Assembly (NCBI GenBank): GCA_014529385.2
Contig: CM043944.1
Span: 171,245,240 to 171,309,239, forward strand
From: Adiantum capillus-veneris
Lineage: Eukaryota; Streptophyta; Polypodiopsida; Polypodiales; Pteridaceae
Reading direction: 5' to 3'
Length of the DNA stretch: 64,000 nt
The position numbers were made by a program, and so were the translations under genes. This document shows, piece after piece, positions 34,571-46,800 of the stretch; the stretch's first letter is position 1; the number at the start of each line of letters is the position of its first letter. The notes beneath the pieces were generated by a model, which saw only the letters and a list, made by a program, of their open reading frames with translations, made no database searches and was not told where the DNA came from.

Positions 34571-35900
34571 TGAGAGTGAGCACCTACCCACTCTCTTATA
34601 CTTTGAACACATATTAATACAAAAAGAAATACCGAAAGGGGCACGAGTCTTTGGGGCCAATACCTCTAGGCACAGAACTACGTCGGGCTGTGTCGACCTA
34701 ATTGTGAATTGTGAACTCTTTTGAAGTGAATCTCTACTGTGTCGTGGTAGAATCTTGACTATGGGTGTTCAAGTTTGTTACAGTGGTATCATAGCACATA
34801 AAGATTCTTCTCCTATGGAGGATCTGATCCTTTTTGCAGTGCGCACAACTTTTGGGAAAGAATCTTCGTGCCCCGACCTTGGACTTATTAGCCACTCCCA
34901 CCCTTCATACATCGCACAGCGGGCACGCTCCCGTCTTCATCACTCTGTCTTACAAGGCATAAAGCCATAAAGAATCCCATATTACACATGGGTTCTCGTG
35001 AAGAATCTGACAGAACTGAAAGACGAAATGATTGCACCATTTCGGTCTCATAAATCTCTATAGACATGATTGCAATATGGATTAGTTAATCGGGCATGCG
35101 TGAGGTCCCGAATGGATCTATATGCGATTGCTAAATACGTTGTCGATTAATCATAGTCTGAGATTTGGAATGAATTTGAATGTGATTTGTCATGTGATCT
35201 TCTGTGATGTCAAGTGATATCCTGTGATGTCATGTCGATTGGTACATGTGCTAGATGTGTTGTGCCTAATGCGTCGGTACTAACAGTCAGTGTCTGCTAA
35301 TGCTAAGACAGATTATGGCCTCTGTCTATTTTGCTGGCGTAATCGAGGGTGATTACAATGCTTTCAAGAGGGGGGTATGTCACAAAATGGTGACGTGGCT
35401 AACCTCGGATACACCCGAAAAGGGCTGATACGTGGCACAAAACGGGAACCCCCGCATATTGCGTTGACAGGTTGACGTGACTTTCCGTACAGATTTTTTG
35501 AGATTTGCGGAGCTGTTGACGTGGCACTGCGTGCGGATTTTCTGAATTGGTGCTGGTTGATTATAACAGCTTTTGGGACAGTTGCTTTAATTTGAGAAGC
35601 TTTTAAGTTTAAGTGCTTTTGGGGCATTCCTTGTATCTATAAATTAATGGGCAAGGCTTCACTTCTCAGAGCATTTGGACGTTAAGTCTAAGAGTGAGCA
35701 CCTACCCACTCGCTTGTACTTTGAACACAGATTAATACAAAAAGAAATACCAAAAGGGGCGCTAGTCTTTGGGGCCAATACTTCTAGGCACGAAACTACG
35801 CCTCGCCGTGTCAACCTAATTGTGAATTGTGAACTGTTTTGAAGTGAATCTATGTTGTGTCGCGGTAGAATCTTGACTTGGGGTGTCCAAGTTTGTAACA
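34571..35900 (+). mobile_element. Gypsy family-A remnant with both LTRs, coding region lost
   Basis: Parts, on the + strand: a 5'-truncated LTR 34571-34782 ending gtttgttaca; primer site 34784-34795 (TGGTATCATAGC); a short leader to about 34930; then directly the 3' tail (about 35040-35365), polypurine tract 35366-35377 and LTR 35378-35900. All genes are gone. The join of leader to tail indicates a single large internal deletion of several kilobases. Confidence 0.82.
35378..35900 (+). repeat. 3' LTR of gypsy remnant
   Basis: 523 bp, TGTCACAAAATGG...GTTTGTAACA, with the family-A core and a tataaattaat TATA-like box near 35637. Confidence 0.85.
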
Positions 35901-35904
35901 AAAG

Positions 35905-36480
35905 CGCTTAGGATTGCAAAGTTTTCTCATCGACATCAAATGCATGCAAAAAAAAAACACATACACGTAAACACCTACTCGCCTTTTCTGTGAGCATGGG
36001 TTCGCCACAAGTGAGACAAAATAGCCGACATAAGAGAAGTGAGACAATGATGAGGGCAATGTAACAATGACATGTAGAAGTGAATGTGAGTCATCAAGAC
36101 ACTTTGACTGATTTGCAGGCCAACATGCAATGGCCTTGTGGATAATGTCCAGTAATGCAATTTGACATTCAAGCGTTGCAAAACCCAATCCATTTTTTGA
36201 GTGTGAGTGACGTTCTATCCAATTGGATACCCGAAATACTTGGCAAGCACATTCTGAGGAACAATCTCACCTCACCACATCAGATCATGTCAATCACAAG
36301 TATTAAGCGACAAAAGAATCGATTTGTGAAAATTGATTGCAAGATCTGTCAGTACATACAGCTCCAAAGCGTCCATAATCGCTTGAACAACAACTTGGTG
36401 ATTGCGAGGCATAAACAAAGAGTTATCTGCATAAGCCTGCCCAAAAGGTTTTGAACGGAGGGTAACTGCAAGCCATGAAG
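35905..36480 (-). pseudogene. LINE RT fragment (catalytic region)
   Basis: On the minus strand: QAYADNSLFMPRNH, where YADD has become YADN, then LTDLAINFHKSILL, matching the SGLxINFxKS block that follows the catalytic site in plant LINE RTs. Stops follow. It is part of the LINE that spans 34003-40110. Confidence 0.72.
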
Positions 36481-37131
36481 ACGTGTAACAAACTTGGATA
36501 CTCCAAGTTAAGAATCAATCACGACAGCACCAAATAACCACTTCAAATAATTCACAGATCACAATAGATTTGCATTGGCCTGGCGGAGTTCCGTGCCTAG
36601 AGATATTGGCCCCAAAGATTGGCGTCCCTTTCGGTATTTCTTTTTGTACTTTTCATGCCTTGATTTTGATACTAAAGTCACTGATGTCTCTTTGAGCTTC
36701 AGGGATACTGAGAGCTGACAGTATTCTGCTGGATGACTTTATGAAATGGAATTCCTGATTATGATACTGATTTGTTCTTGACTTCTTGTGAGTGCAGGAA
36801 CTGATAGACGAATGACTGCAGCATTTTGGTCTGATTGATCTCGAATAGACATGGTTGCAATAGGGGTTAGTCAATCGGACATTGATGAGGTCCCGATTAG
36901 ACCTAGATGTGATTGCTAGCTACATTGCTGATAAATCATGGTCTAAGATCCGAATGAATGTTGAATGTCATGTGATGTCTTGTGATGTCGTGTGATGTGA
37001 CTGTCGATTTTGTACATGTGCTGTATGTGTGTTCCTAGTACGTAGGTACTAGTAGTCAGTGTCTGCTAAGACGGTTTATGGCTTTTGTCGATTTTGCAGG
37101 CGTAATCGCGGTCGATTTCAAGAGGGGGGTA

Positions 37132-38167
37132 TGTCACAAAGTGATGACGTGGCGGACAGCAGAAACCCTAAAATTCCTGCAAACCCTAATTTTTGCTAAA
37201 AACCCTAATTTTTGAAAATCGTCAAGGTTGAAAAAAAGGAAAAATTACCAAAATACCCCTCTAATTTGTGGAAATTCCCAATATACCCCTCAAATTTCAA
37301 AAATTCCCAAAATACCCTTGTATCTATTTTCGTTGGATTCTTCAAGATTTTCTAATCTTTATTCTTGTTTGACAATTGAGATCGGTTTTTGAGTGCTTAC
37401 ATGTAATTTGTCCCCAATTACCTCGCAAAGAAAAAACGAAATATGTCTAAAAATAATGAAGCAATTCATATCTAAAGCCTACATAACCGACTCAAATTTT
37501 AGTGTAGCATCATGTATGGTAGACAATCACTCTTCTTATGAAAAGCTACAATTTTTATTTTTATTTTTGGAGAAATTTACTCTCACAACCGGGGGTAATT
37601 TGGGAATTTTGGAAAATTTGAAGGGCATTTTAAGAATTTATGACAAATTATGGGGGTACTTTGGGAATTTTTGAAATTTGAGGGATATTTTGGGAATTTC
37701 CACAAATTAGAGGGGTATTTTGGTAATTTTTTCAAAAAAAAATAAAAAATAAAAATAAAAAATGATGAGCGACGCGAATTTCACTTTTGAAGAGGATGCT
37801 TTTTTTTAACAAAAAAAAGGAGAACTTGAGAGAGAAGAGCTTCTGAGCTCTTATGCTTTTTATTTTAAAAGCTTTTGGAGCTCTGCTTTTGGGCATCCCT
37901 TGTACCTTTAAATATGTGGAGAAGGCTTCACTTCTTAGAGCATCTGGACGCAGAGTCTGAGAGTGAAACCCTAGCCACCTCTTGTACTTTGATCTGATTA
38001 ATATAAAAAGAAATACCGAAAGGGGCGCCAGTCTTTGGGGCCAATATCTCTAGGCACGGAACTCCGTCGGGCAAGTGCAAATCTATTGTGATCTGTGAAT
38101 TGTTTTGACGTGGTTATTTGGTGCTGTCGCAGTTGATTCTTGACTTGGAGTGTCCAAGTTTGTTACA
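37132..38167 (+). repeat. 3' LTR with foldback insertion
   Basis: It starts TGTCACAAAGTGATGACGTGG and ends GTTTGTTACA. It is about 400 bp longer than its relatives because of the inverted-repeat block at 37231-37740. It contains AAACCCTAA-type repeats at about 37186-37210. Confidence 0.85.
37231..37740. repeat. Foldback/MITE-like inverted repeat
   Basis: The left arm (37231-37318) and right arm (about 37643-37740) are reverse complements over roughly 85-95 bp. Each arm is itself made of units of about 34 bp of the form aaattcccaaaatacccct. The right side has about four units and the left about two and a half. The centre (37320-37590) is unrelated AT-rich DNA without a frame. The element sits inside a gypsy LTR; a target duplication could not be resolved in the A/T runs. 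Confidence 0.75.
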
Positions 38168-38339
38168 AGACGACCATGGGAGGTCAAATGATCAAAATAC
38201 ATCAACAAGGGGTGAGTGGCAATAACATACAACAATGCACTAAGGGGGTAGCTCTGCCTAATTGAACACCGGCCAAGATTCGTCACTTCATCGTCGAGGA
38301 TCCTTTAAGACATATTGCAAGCATACAAGAAATAAATGA

Positions 38340-38760
38340 CATTGCTTACTTAGGACCGAACCCAAGACTCTGCATCGTAGCAGCAATGTAGTCCCACTAC
38401 ACAATGTCAAAAGCATACACAATGCACCCCCTAAGTGAACAACCAAGAGGCCAAGATTTCGTCAATTCACCTTCAAGGATCCTTGAAGACGTAATGTAGT
38501 CCCACTACACAGTGTCAAAAGCCTTTTCAATATCAACTTGCATAACAAGTACATCCTATTGCGTGTATTTTGCATATTCTATGCCGATCAAAACATTAGC
38601 CAATTTGTCGGTGATTTGGCGACGTGAATGAAACCGTACCGAGCTTGATGAAGTTCTATAAGAAGGTGATCTTTAATCTGGTTCACCAACAACTTAGCCA
38701 ATATCTTATAAATGACATGCATCAAAGTAATTGGCTACCAATGAGTGCTTGCTCAGGCAA
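38340..38760 (-). pseudogene. LINE RT fragment (N-terminal half)
   Basis: The minus-strand translation gives PITLMHVIYKILAKLLVNQI and, after a frameshift, MQVDIEKAFDTV, the first Asp motif of LINE RT. Stops and shifts abound. Two small imperfect duplications of gtagtcccactacaca lie nearby (38390-38405, 38488-38503). Confidence 0.72.
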
Positions 38761-39509
38761 CAATTTAAGCAAACCCTCTCTCTAGGATAGTGGCAAATCT
38801 TGTTTCTCTCATACTGAATTCACCATGAAAAGCAAGGGCTCTTTGAGAGTCTCCCAAAAGGAAGGAAGAATTCCACAATATGCCCATTCCAGCCAAGGGA
38901 TTGCGAACAACCCAATGCAAGTAACACACAATGCAATTCAAAATCAGTGAATGGTTCCTCAGGGCATTGTGCATCCTATGAAGAAAAGATTGAATGTACA
39001 TGAGAGAGCAATAATTGTCGTGCTTGATGAACTGTTGTAGAGGGTTGACGAGGAGCAACAAACACTTGCCAATAATGTGAGACCATGGCATTGGCAAGTT
39101 CTTGTTTGGATGACGCCCAAGCACTTGAAGGAAGCAATATATGCTTAATGTTCTAGGAAACCCTCGTATGATGTAGATGCTTAAAAGATTGTTTCAAAGC
39201 ACAACCTTTATCCAGAAAATCCTGTTGACGAGCACGTGTCTTCCATTTATCTAGTTTCCGCTTGTCATTATATTGGATCATACGCGAGCTTCAAACAACT
39301 TTATCATTTTAGAGTCAAACAAAGACCGCCAGCCAATACCTGTAGTCATTGACAAACCTGTTTTGTAGCATCAACATTCCCTCGAGTTTGATGCATGTAT
39401 TGTTTACCATAATCTTGAACAAACATATTGCACCCATATAACAAAGCGATACCAAGAAACATCAAGATCAAGATGCATGTGGGCAAGCAAGAGGGGGATA
39501 AGTCTAGAA

Positions 39510-40000
39510 ATCATATCTTGAAATGTCTCATGAGTAAGATAAGCATTGTTGATATGTAGTAGACACTTTCGAGAAAGAGGTCGATCACAAAGGAGTTGCC
39601 CAAAGTCAACAAAACAGGGTGATGATCCACCAATAGCTCCAAGGTGTAATCCATCCTCATATCACATACAAAATCATCATATAGTTGTAAGTTGAGCACA
39701 TAACAACGATCCAGACGTGCGCGATGAGAGGGACGAGCAACATGTTGAAAAGTAAATCTCGAGACATGTGGATGCAAATAACACTATAAATCAAGCATTC
39801 GTGCAAAAGCAAGAAGATTATTCCATGCTTGCCTCTCCGCAAGCAACATGTGTGAATTGCACGTGGTGTTGTCATGCATATCTGGAATATTGTTAGAATC
39901 ACCACAAATGAATGCATTGGAGATCCATGGATAAGAAGAGATGTCTCGCCATAAAGCAGTCCTTTGCTTGGAAGCTACACACACACACACACACACACCC
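39510..40000 (-). pseudogene. LINE AP-endonuclease fragment
   Basis: Motifs GDSNNIPD (for GDFNxI), then AERQAWNNLLAFARMLDL and, after a frameshift, FTFQHVARPSHRARLDRCYV, in the order of the APE domain that nicks target DNA in L1-type LINEs. Confidence 0.72.
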
Positions 40001-40431
40001 CAAACCATGCAAAAAACACACCACTCTATGCACATGAAAACAAGCACAAGAAACTAGCGCACACGCAAAAAAAAAACACAGACATAGCAAAGAACAAACC
40101 AAGAAATAGAGCAGGACAACCTGAGGTTTGGGACTTGCAAAATGAAAGAAAACAATGTCGGTTCATCCACGAAACTAGGATAGCTCACAAATTACAAAGC
40201 ACCAGGGTACTAAGCCCAGAGAAAACACAAAGGGAATTCGAAATATTTGGACATGACATGAAAGAGGCAGACAGGAGCATATGGAGGAGGCGTTTTGATA
40301 CTTTCTCTCTCTCTCTCTCTCTCAAGGTGGTCGGACGTGTTGCTATCACACCAACTTTTGAAAAAGAAGTTGGCCACGCTTTGTAGCAAATCGCAAGGGC
40401 ACAAGTGCTTACCTCTGCCTTCAACACTGAC

Positions 40432-40920
40432 TGTGCCACCTTGCGAAGTTGGCTAAGGGTGCAAGGCTGTCCCTCTGGGAAAAGCTATAGGCCAAGTTTC
40501 CCTTTTTCCTTATATTCATTACCCACTAGCTCCACTTTAACTCTATTAGCAAGAATCTCTATTTTTTGCTCAGTAGGAAGCTGGAACTGCAAGTTCTCTG
40601 ATTTAAATTTTTTAGTTTTGTTCCGATATTGAACGTGCAACAACACTCGTAGATAATCGTCTGGGTTGAGCCAGTCCACCAAGATCGGCTTGCTGTGTCG
40701 CTCTGAGCCCATGAACTACATATTAAAAAAAACAATTTTCTCTTAGATATTCGCGTGCCTACCAGGTTGCTCTCAAGCTTGCCTTGCACACTGTGTAGCC
40801 CGTCTGGTTTTTGGTCCTCTCCTCGAGTGCCAATTGCCCACGCGTCTGTCAAAGCGTCGTCAACTACCCACTCATTGTCCTCCCCTGTTTTTTGCCACTT
40901 TCTTTTGCTTTCATCCACGA
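40432..40920 (-). other. Two overlapping open frames, unknown
   Basis: On the minus strand, 40920-40740 encodes DESKRKWQKTGEDNEWVVDD and more, and 40712-40485 encodes VDWLNPDDYLRVLLHVQYRN and a Lys/Glu-rich end. The two could be exons of one gene: a frameshift or small intron lies between them near 40720. I do not recognise the family, and there is no transposon signature next to them. They may be a host gene fragment or an unrecognised repeat. Confidence 0.3.
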
Positions 40921-41105
40921 AGCTTGCAAAAGGATCTTTGTAGATTTTGGCTCAAACAAAATGGGTTCAGCCCTACTCGAGTTCAGGGAAAATAAGGCCT
41001 GCAAATATGCTAATCCGCTTCGAGACCGTCCCTAGCAAGAATTGATCATGTTGCTCATTGGAAAATTTTCTCTTTGTGTTTTAATTTTGTTTGGAGGGTA
41101 CCCAA

Positions 41106-41252
41106 TGATGGGTTAGTGGTTGCGAAAGCTTACTCCCTAATCACCGATGATTATCATTTGGTTATGGAGGATGAAGCCTTAGCTTAATTATGGTGTTAGG
41201 ATTAGCGTTAGAGAGATGGTGATTAGGGTTAAGTTATGCCAAAGCCAGGAGC

Positions 41253-41307
<55 letters not shown>

Positions 41308-41496
41308 AGACACAATTGATAAGAGTCAAAATGCAATTGATTAATGAAAAAGTAGCCTCTATATAGGCTTGGTGCTTTACAGTCATTGGCTAGATGGGTT
41401 TCATCCTTTTTCTATTGGACCATGTCATCAATTATACTTTTCTAGGTGGTTAGAGGGCTTTCTCACATGGTGCCACAAGTTGGGCTTACCCTAACA
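41106..41496 (-). repeat. 3' LTR of non-autonomous element
   Basis: 391 bp including a (GA)n microsatellite; matches 43078-43428. Confidence 0.85.
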
Positions 41497-43077
41497 TATG
41501 CCTCCTCAAGCCAAACTTGGGGTTTACAAAGCTTCCTTGCATTCATGTGTAGATGGGCATCATCTCAGTGAGTGTCAAATGTAGCACGCAAAAAGTGTCC
41601 TCCCAGAAAATTGTCAACTGGGTGTCAAGCCAAAGTCACAACATCCTCCCCAGAGAATTATCAACTGGGTGTAGGATCAAAGTGTGCACCTCCCCTAGAG
41701 ATTTGTAGGCAACTAGGTGGTAGGTAAAAATACAAATGTGGTGCTTTCAAATGGTTTTGTGTATTTGCCTCCAATGTTTGAGGGTCAAATGTGTTGTTGA
41801 TACCGTCTTCAAATCTACAAATTTGTTTGTCAAAGTCGTTGTCAAATTTTGCTTTGTCTTTATCTTGTTGTTGTTTGTCGTCTTTATCTTCATGTCGTTG
41901 TCGTCTTCTTGTTTTTTTATCTTCATTGATCTATTGTATTGAGGATGCGGCCATCTTGGCCAACGATGTAATACACACATACATTTCACTTTCTGTGTGC
42001 TTGTGAGCACATTCATGTGAGTGCTCATAAGTGTGCTTCTTGTAGGGAAGGTCTTACCACATTTAGTGGCAATGTCTAGTCCCCTTACATGTATTGGAAC
42101 CACTATATCCTCATGGATAACTGTGCCATTTCAATGGTGGTGCACGTCATGTGTGTGTATTGTGTCCTCATGCACATTTCTATCATGGCCATTGGGGTAT
42201 GCTTTGTGTCTTTGTGTTTGATCCAACCTTTAATATCATAAAAAGTTACAAATCTTTTGGAAGCATGAAAAACGGGGCAATTGCTGAAACTTGAAATTTT
42301 GCAGCACAAGAACAGAGGCTTGTGCATTGGATAGTATAAGATTTGGGAGGTTCGAGGGAAACAGAGCCTTGGATGGTGGGAAGGGACCCCAAGGTGGAGC
42401 CTCTTGAGCCAAGCTGGGCTGCGGGAAGGGGGACCTCTCTAAGGCGGAGCCAAAAATAGGCTCAAAGGCGGATTTACTTATCCGCTTCACGTCTGGTAGC
42501 ATAAGAAAGATGGGCGTGCATGTGCGTGGGAATCTAAGTCTCTACTTCAGATCTGCCCGTGAAGCTCATTCTAAAATCAGACGTTGAACACGCGACCTAT
42601 ATCCCCAAGAATAGCTTATACAAGGTAAACTAGCCAACAAGGCTATCCTTGTATGTAAACTTGCCAAAAAAAAGTAATATTTATGCTCAATATGGCAGGG
42701 TGTCCACACACAAAAGAATGCGACGCACACCTATAGTTAGGGATGTGATTAGGTGGTCTTAATGGGATTGGATCTCAAAGTTTAAGGGCTCAAAACGAAG
42801 CTGAAAGCAAAAGGATTTTGCACACTCATTGAACTTTGCGCAAATCACGCACTTAAGGGCTCTATAGAAAGCTCTCGACAAACACGTCGCATACACAAGC
42901 CGCAATCAAATGGACAATGTGATGAGAGCAATGCCATTGCAAAATGTGATGATAATAAACACAATAAGATGAAGAACATTGCACACACACAATACGATTA
43001 TTAAAATGCCGCTAATAAAAAAGGGTAGTGGCTCATTGGTATTGCCAAGAACAAGCCCAAGCTTAATTAGCGACACT

Positions 43078-43428
43078 TGATGAGTTAGTGGTTGCGGAAG
43101 CTTACTCCCTAATCATCGATGATTAGCACTAGGCTATGGAGGGTGAAGCCTTAGCTTAACCATGGTGTTAGGGTTAGGGTTAGAGAGATGGTGATTAGGG
43201 TTAGGTTATACCAAAGCTAAGAGCATAGAGAGAGAGTATAGATACAATTGATAAGAGTAAAAGTGCAATTGATTAATGAGAAAGTAGCCTCTCTATAGGC
43301 TTGGTGCTTTACAATCATTGGCTAGATGGGTTTCATCCTTTTTCTATTTGGCCATGTTATCAATTATTCTTTCCTAGGCGGCTAGAGGGCTTTCCCACAT
43401 GGTGCCACAAGTTGAGCTTACCCTAACA
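43078..43428 (-). repeat. 5' LTR of non-autonomous element
   Basis: 351 bp, the same sequence without the expanded (GA)n. No standard Met-tRNA primer site was seen next to it, so its primer is unknown. Confidence 0.85.
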
Positions 43429-43850
43429 CCCAAGTTGGGAAATTCAAATGTTTGCCAACTTGCCAAACATTGACCTAGTTTTTTCAAGTTATGTTCGACT
43501 TTAAATTTTGTTTCCTTTTCCTCTTGCAACTTATCAAACCACACGACTGTCAGTTGAGGCACACTTTTTTTTTTTCCAAGAAAAAGATCCTTCTATTAGT
43601 TACTGAAACTGCCCATAGGGCTACAACCACCTCTTCAAGAGAGGGCTACAACAACCATGGTGGGAGACTCTCCCAATGAAAAAACTAGCATATGTACAAT
43701 GGGGCTAAATCAAGAAATGGGGGGAGGAAAAAGCCACACAGGTGGTCGGTAGTGCCATCCGAGTACACCCTGGACCATGGAGTAGAAAGGCCCAGGACGC
43801 CAGAGTCGAAGGAAAGTCTCTCTGCGCTCCCGCATGTGGTTGGATTTGCC

Positions 43851-46800
43851 CTATAGTCCCTTGAGCTGTCCTCTGAGAGCGTGGATCAGCTCTACCCAGA
43901 AGTCACGAACAGTCTTTGCTGGTGGCACAGGGCAAGCCTCAAAGATGCGGAAGCAGCGGGCCCGCCATATGAACCAGAGTGCCAGGCCACTGATGAGCTC
44001 CCAACACTCCTCTCTCTCACTACACCACTCATGTGGAGTAAGCTCTGTAGCGGGCTGGAGTGTAGGTCGCCCCTCCTGCATCACTATCATCTTGCTGGTG
44101 GAAGATAGCTCAAACTGAAGTGCCAGTCCTGAGAGGGTGGACCAAGCCGCTGCTCCCCAAGTGTACTGTCGAGCCGTAGAGAGAGAAGGCATGAGCCGAA
44201 GAACTCGTAGCCACACCTGCTGGGCTGAGGGACAGTCCCAAAGACAGTGACGCTGACGCTCCACAAGGTGGTCACAAGCTGCACAGGCGGCCGAGAGACC
44301 ACTATGCACTAGCTAGCTTCCGACTGCTGTAGCTCTGTGTGCGACCAACCACTGAAACAAGGTGACTCGCCTCAGCTATCTGGAGTCCCACAACCTCTCC
44401 CAAAAAACTGCCAAGAACTCAGCTGTGAGCCCCTCCTCTTGCCAATGAGGTGTTGCAACGGGGTGGGCCTTTCTCTGTGCTGCTAGTATATGACGTCCCA
44501 GTCGAACAGTGTACTGAAAGAACGAGACTTCTTGGTGGTCTACAGAAGAGAAGGGATCCCTCCATAGCCACTCACCAGGGTCCCACTGTACTCATGCCAG
44601 TGGAAAACACTCCCAAGCCCACAGCCTCCAGTGTGCAGTCTCAAGAGCTGCTGGGTCAGGGTCTATGACAACGGTCCTCCCACAGATGCCCACTACTCGG
44701 ATCCTCTGAAAACAGCACTCTGCTACCTGTGGGTCCTCTACTGCAACTCGTTGAAGGCGCCCCACACCCTAAAGCTCGAAGAAAAGAGCTGGGACAGCCT
44801 CTGAGCAGGCCCTGACTGAGATGAGAACCTCCAGTCGTGTGAAGGCTCTCATCCACCGGGGTGCTACTGGCTCGAGGGGCATGAGCGACTCAACTGGAAC
44901 TGACTCTGTGATGTCCTGGCACATGCTCTGCACCCGTCTCATGTCCTGTGAAGGCCCTGGGCCTTCTCTGACAAACCTGTGAATTCTAGCCAGTCACCTA
45001 AAGAGCGTGTTGGACTTGCTGCCATGGGACCCTAGGAAACATGAGGCCGACTACCAACCCGACTACCAACCAAGTGGCCTCTCTGAGTGCTAACCATGGG
45101 GTTCTAGACGAGGGGTTGCCGTAGGCGCTCCTCCGTGCATGTAGGATGTCTCTGCTCCAGGCCACGTCGCAAGTGCTCCCAAGATCAAAGCAGACTCACA
45201 GCGAAGCGATCCTCCAGTCTCCTGCTCAGACCAACTCTGCGCATCTCTGTAAAGATCCATCTGGTCGAAGGCTGCCAAGGGCCTCCTGCCTGAGACACCC
45301 TAGCACGTAGCTGCTGTAGCAAGAACTCCTTCCAGTGCTCCTCACCTGGAAGAAGTCCTCTGACGATGAACTTCCCAAGAAGGGCTATGCTCTGCTTTGC
45401 TGGATCAATGATCCCAAGCCCTCCCTGTGAATAAGGAAGAGTGATGACCTGCCAAGCTACCTTGGCTCGGGCTATCTGAGTGTCACGTCCTGACCAAAGG
45501 AAGTTCCTGATCAGCCTCTCTACCTGGCTGATACAAGAACTCGAGAAGATCTAGTAGGAAGTGATGTACCACATAGTCGCCAACAACACCTGATTGGCAA
45601 CTACTACTCTGCCAGCCAAAGAGAGTCGTGCTGAGCTCCAGTGTAACAACTTTCTCCTGATAGACAGGAGAAGGGGAGCAATCTGCTGCTCGGGAGACAA
45701 GTCCAAACCAACCTGACAGCCCAAGTATCGAACTGTAGTCCCTGGGGGGATCCACTTGAAACCCTCTCCTGGCATCCAATCTGGCATAGGAGCACTACCA
45801 ACCGAGAAAGACACTGTCTTTCTCCAGTTGATCAGTTCGCCCGATGCACAAGAGAAGGTCTCCAGAGCCTGCTCACACCTGTGGAGGTTGGCCTCATGGC
45901 CATCTAAGTACAAGGCTGAGTCGTCGGAAAACTCAGTGTCCAGTAGCTCATCTCCCTGAATAGGGAGTGCTAAGCCCCGTAGACCAACCTGCTGCGACAC
46001 CAAAAACCTGCTCATCGCCTCCGCATAGAACCGAAAGAGGAAAGGGGCAAGAGGACAGCCCTGTCTGACCGAGCGTGTAAGCATGAAGCGATCACCTCTC
46101 CCTTCTGCCAAGAGTACCTGACTATGAGCCTGTCTGTACAAAGCTAACATCCCTCCGATCCAAGCATCTGAGAAGCCCATCTTGCGTAGAGTTCCCTCTA
46201 GAAAGTCCCAGTCAACTCTGTCGTATGCCTTCTCAAAATCGAGAAGAAGGATCACGAGGTCCTCACCATGGAGCCGTGCGAGGGCAGAGGCCTCCCAAAG
46301 GGTAAAGATGTTGTCAAGGATACTACGTTCCTTGACAAAACCTGTCTGAGTCCCATGTATCAGACTCTCCAGAAGTGGCTGAATCCTCAAACTCAGAGCC
46401 TTGGCAAGAATTTTGTAGGCTGAGTTGAGGATGGTGATGGGGCGTCATTGTCGAATCTCATCCAAGGAGCCACCCTCCTTGGGAATGAGGTAGATCAGGC
46501 CCTCACTCATACTGTCAGGCATCTCTCCTGTGTGAAAAATGTACTGAAAAGCACTGCAGAGATCTGGGCCAAGCAGGTCCGAGTACTCCAAGAAAAAACT
46601 AGGAGTGAGTCCATCCTCACCTGGACAACTACCACGGGGGAGGGCCCTAAGAGCCATGTGCAGCTCCTCAAGTTGAAGTGGCAGCTCAAGCCTCTGATGC
46701 ATCTCCTCAGTCACAAGACAAGGCATCTGTGCCCAAACCTACTCCCTGCATGCATCCTGACACGCTGACTGGGACTCAACAGACAGTAACTCATGATAAA

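Larger units (their letters stand above)
36484..38167 (+). mobile_element. Gypsy family-A remnant with two inverted LTR ends
   Basis: It is flanked by a perfect 5-bp duplication AGACG (36479-36483 and 38168-38172). The left end, 36484-36651, is the last 168 bp of a family-A LTR in minus orientation. The sequence then turns to + orientation with the 3' tail (36652-37119), polypurine tract (37120-37131) and a 3' LTR (37132-38167). Both outer ends are therefore the same U5 terminus (TGTAACAAACTTGG inward), not U3 plus U5. It lies within the decayed LINE. Confidence 0.85.
34003..40110 (-). mobile_element. Decayed LINE, interrupted by two gypsy remnants
   Basis: Poly(T) at 34003-34011 is the poly(A) tail of a minus-strand insertion. 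Going up in coordinate: a weak C-terminal region (34060-34560), gypsy relic 34571-35900, RT with QAYADNSLFM and INFHKS (35905-36480), gypsy relic 36484-38167, the RT N-terminal half (PITLMHVIYKILAKLLVNQI; VDIEKAFD) at 38340-38760, a linker, and an APE-type endonuclease (GDSNNIPD; ARPSHRARLDRCYV) at 39510-40000. Many stops and shifts; long dead. The 5' border is approximate. Confidence 0.75.
41106..43428 (-). mobile_element. Non-autonomous LTR element (2.3 kb)
   Basis: Direct repeats 41106-41496 and 43078-43428 begin TGATG and end TAACA and are flanked by the perfect duplication CCCAA (41101-41105 and 43429-43433). The minus strand is the likely sense: LTR start TGTTAGGGTAAG, a purine tract (TTGAGGAGGCATA) just outside 41496, and a TATA-like ctatatagg in each LTR. 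The 1.58-kb interior has no gag or pol motif in any frame. Length differs between LTRs mainly because of a (GA)n run at 41256-41304. It probably relies on another element's proteins. Confidence 0.82.
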
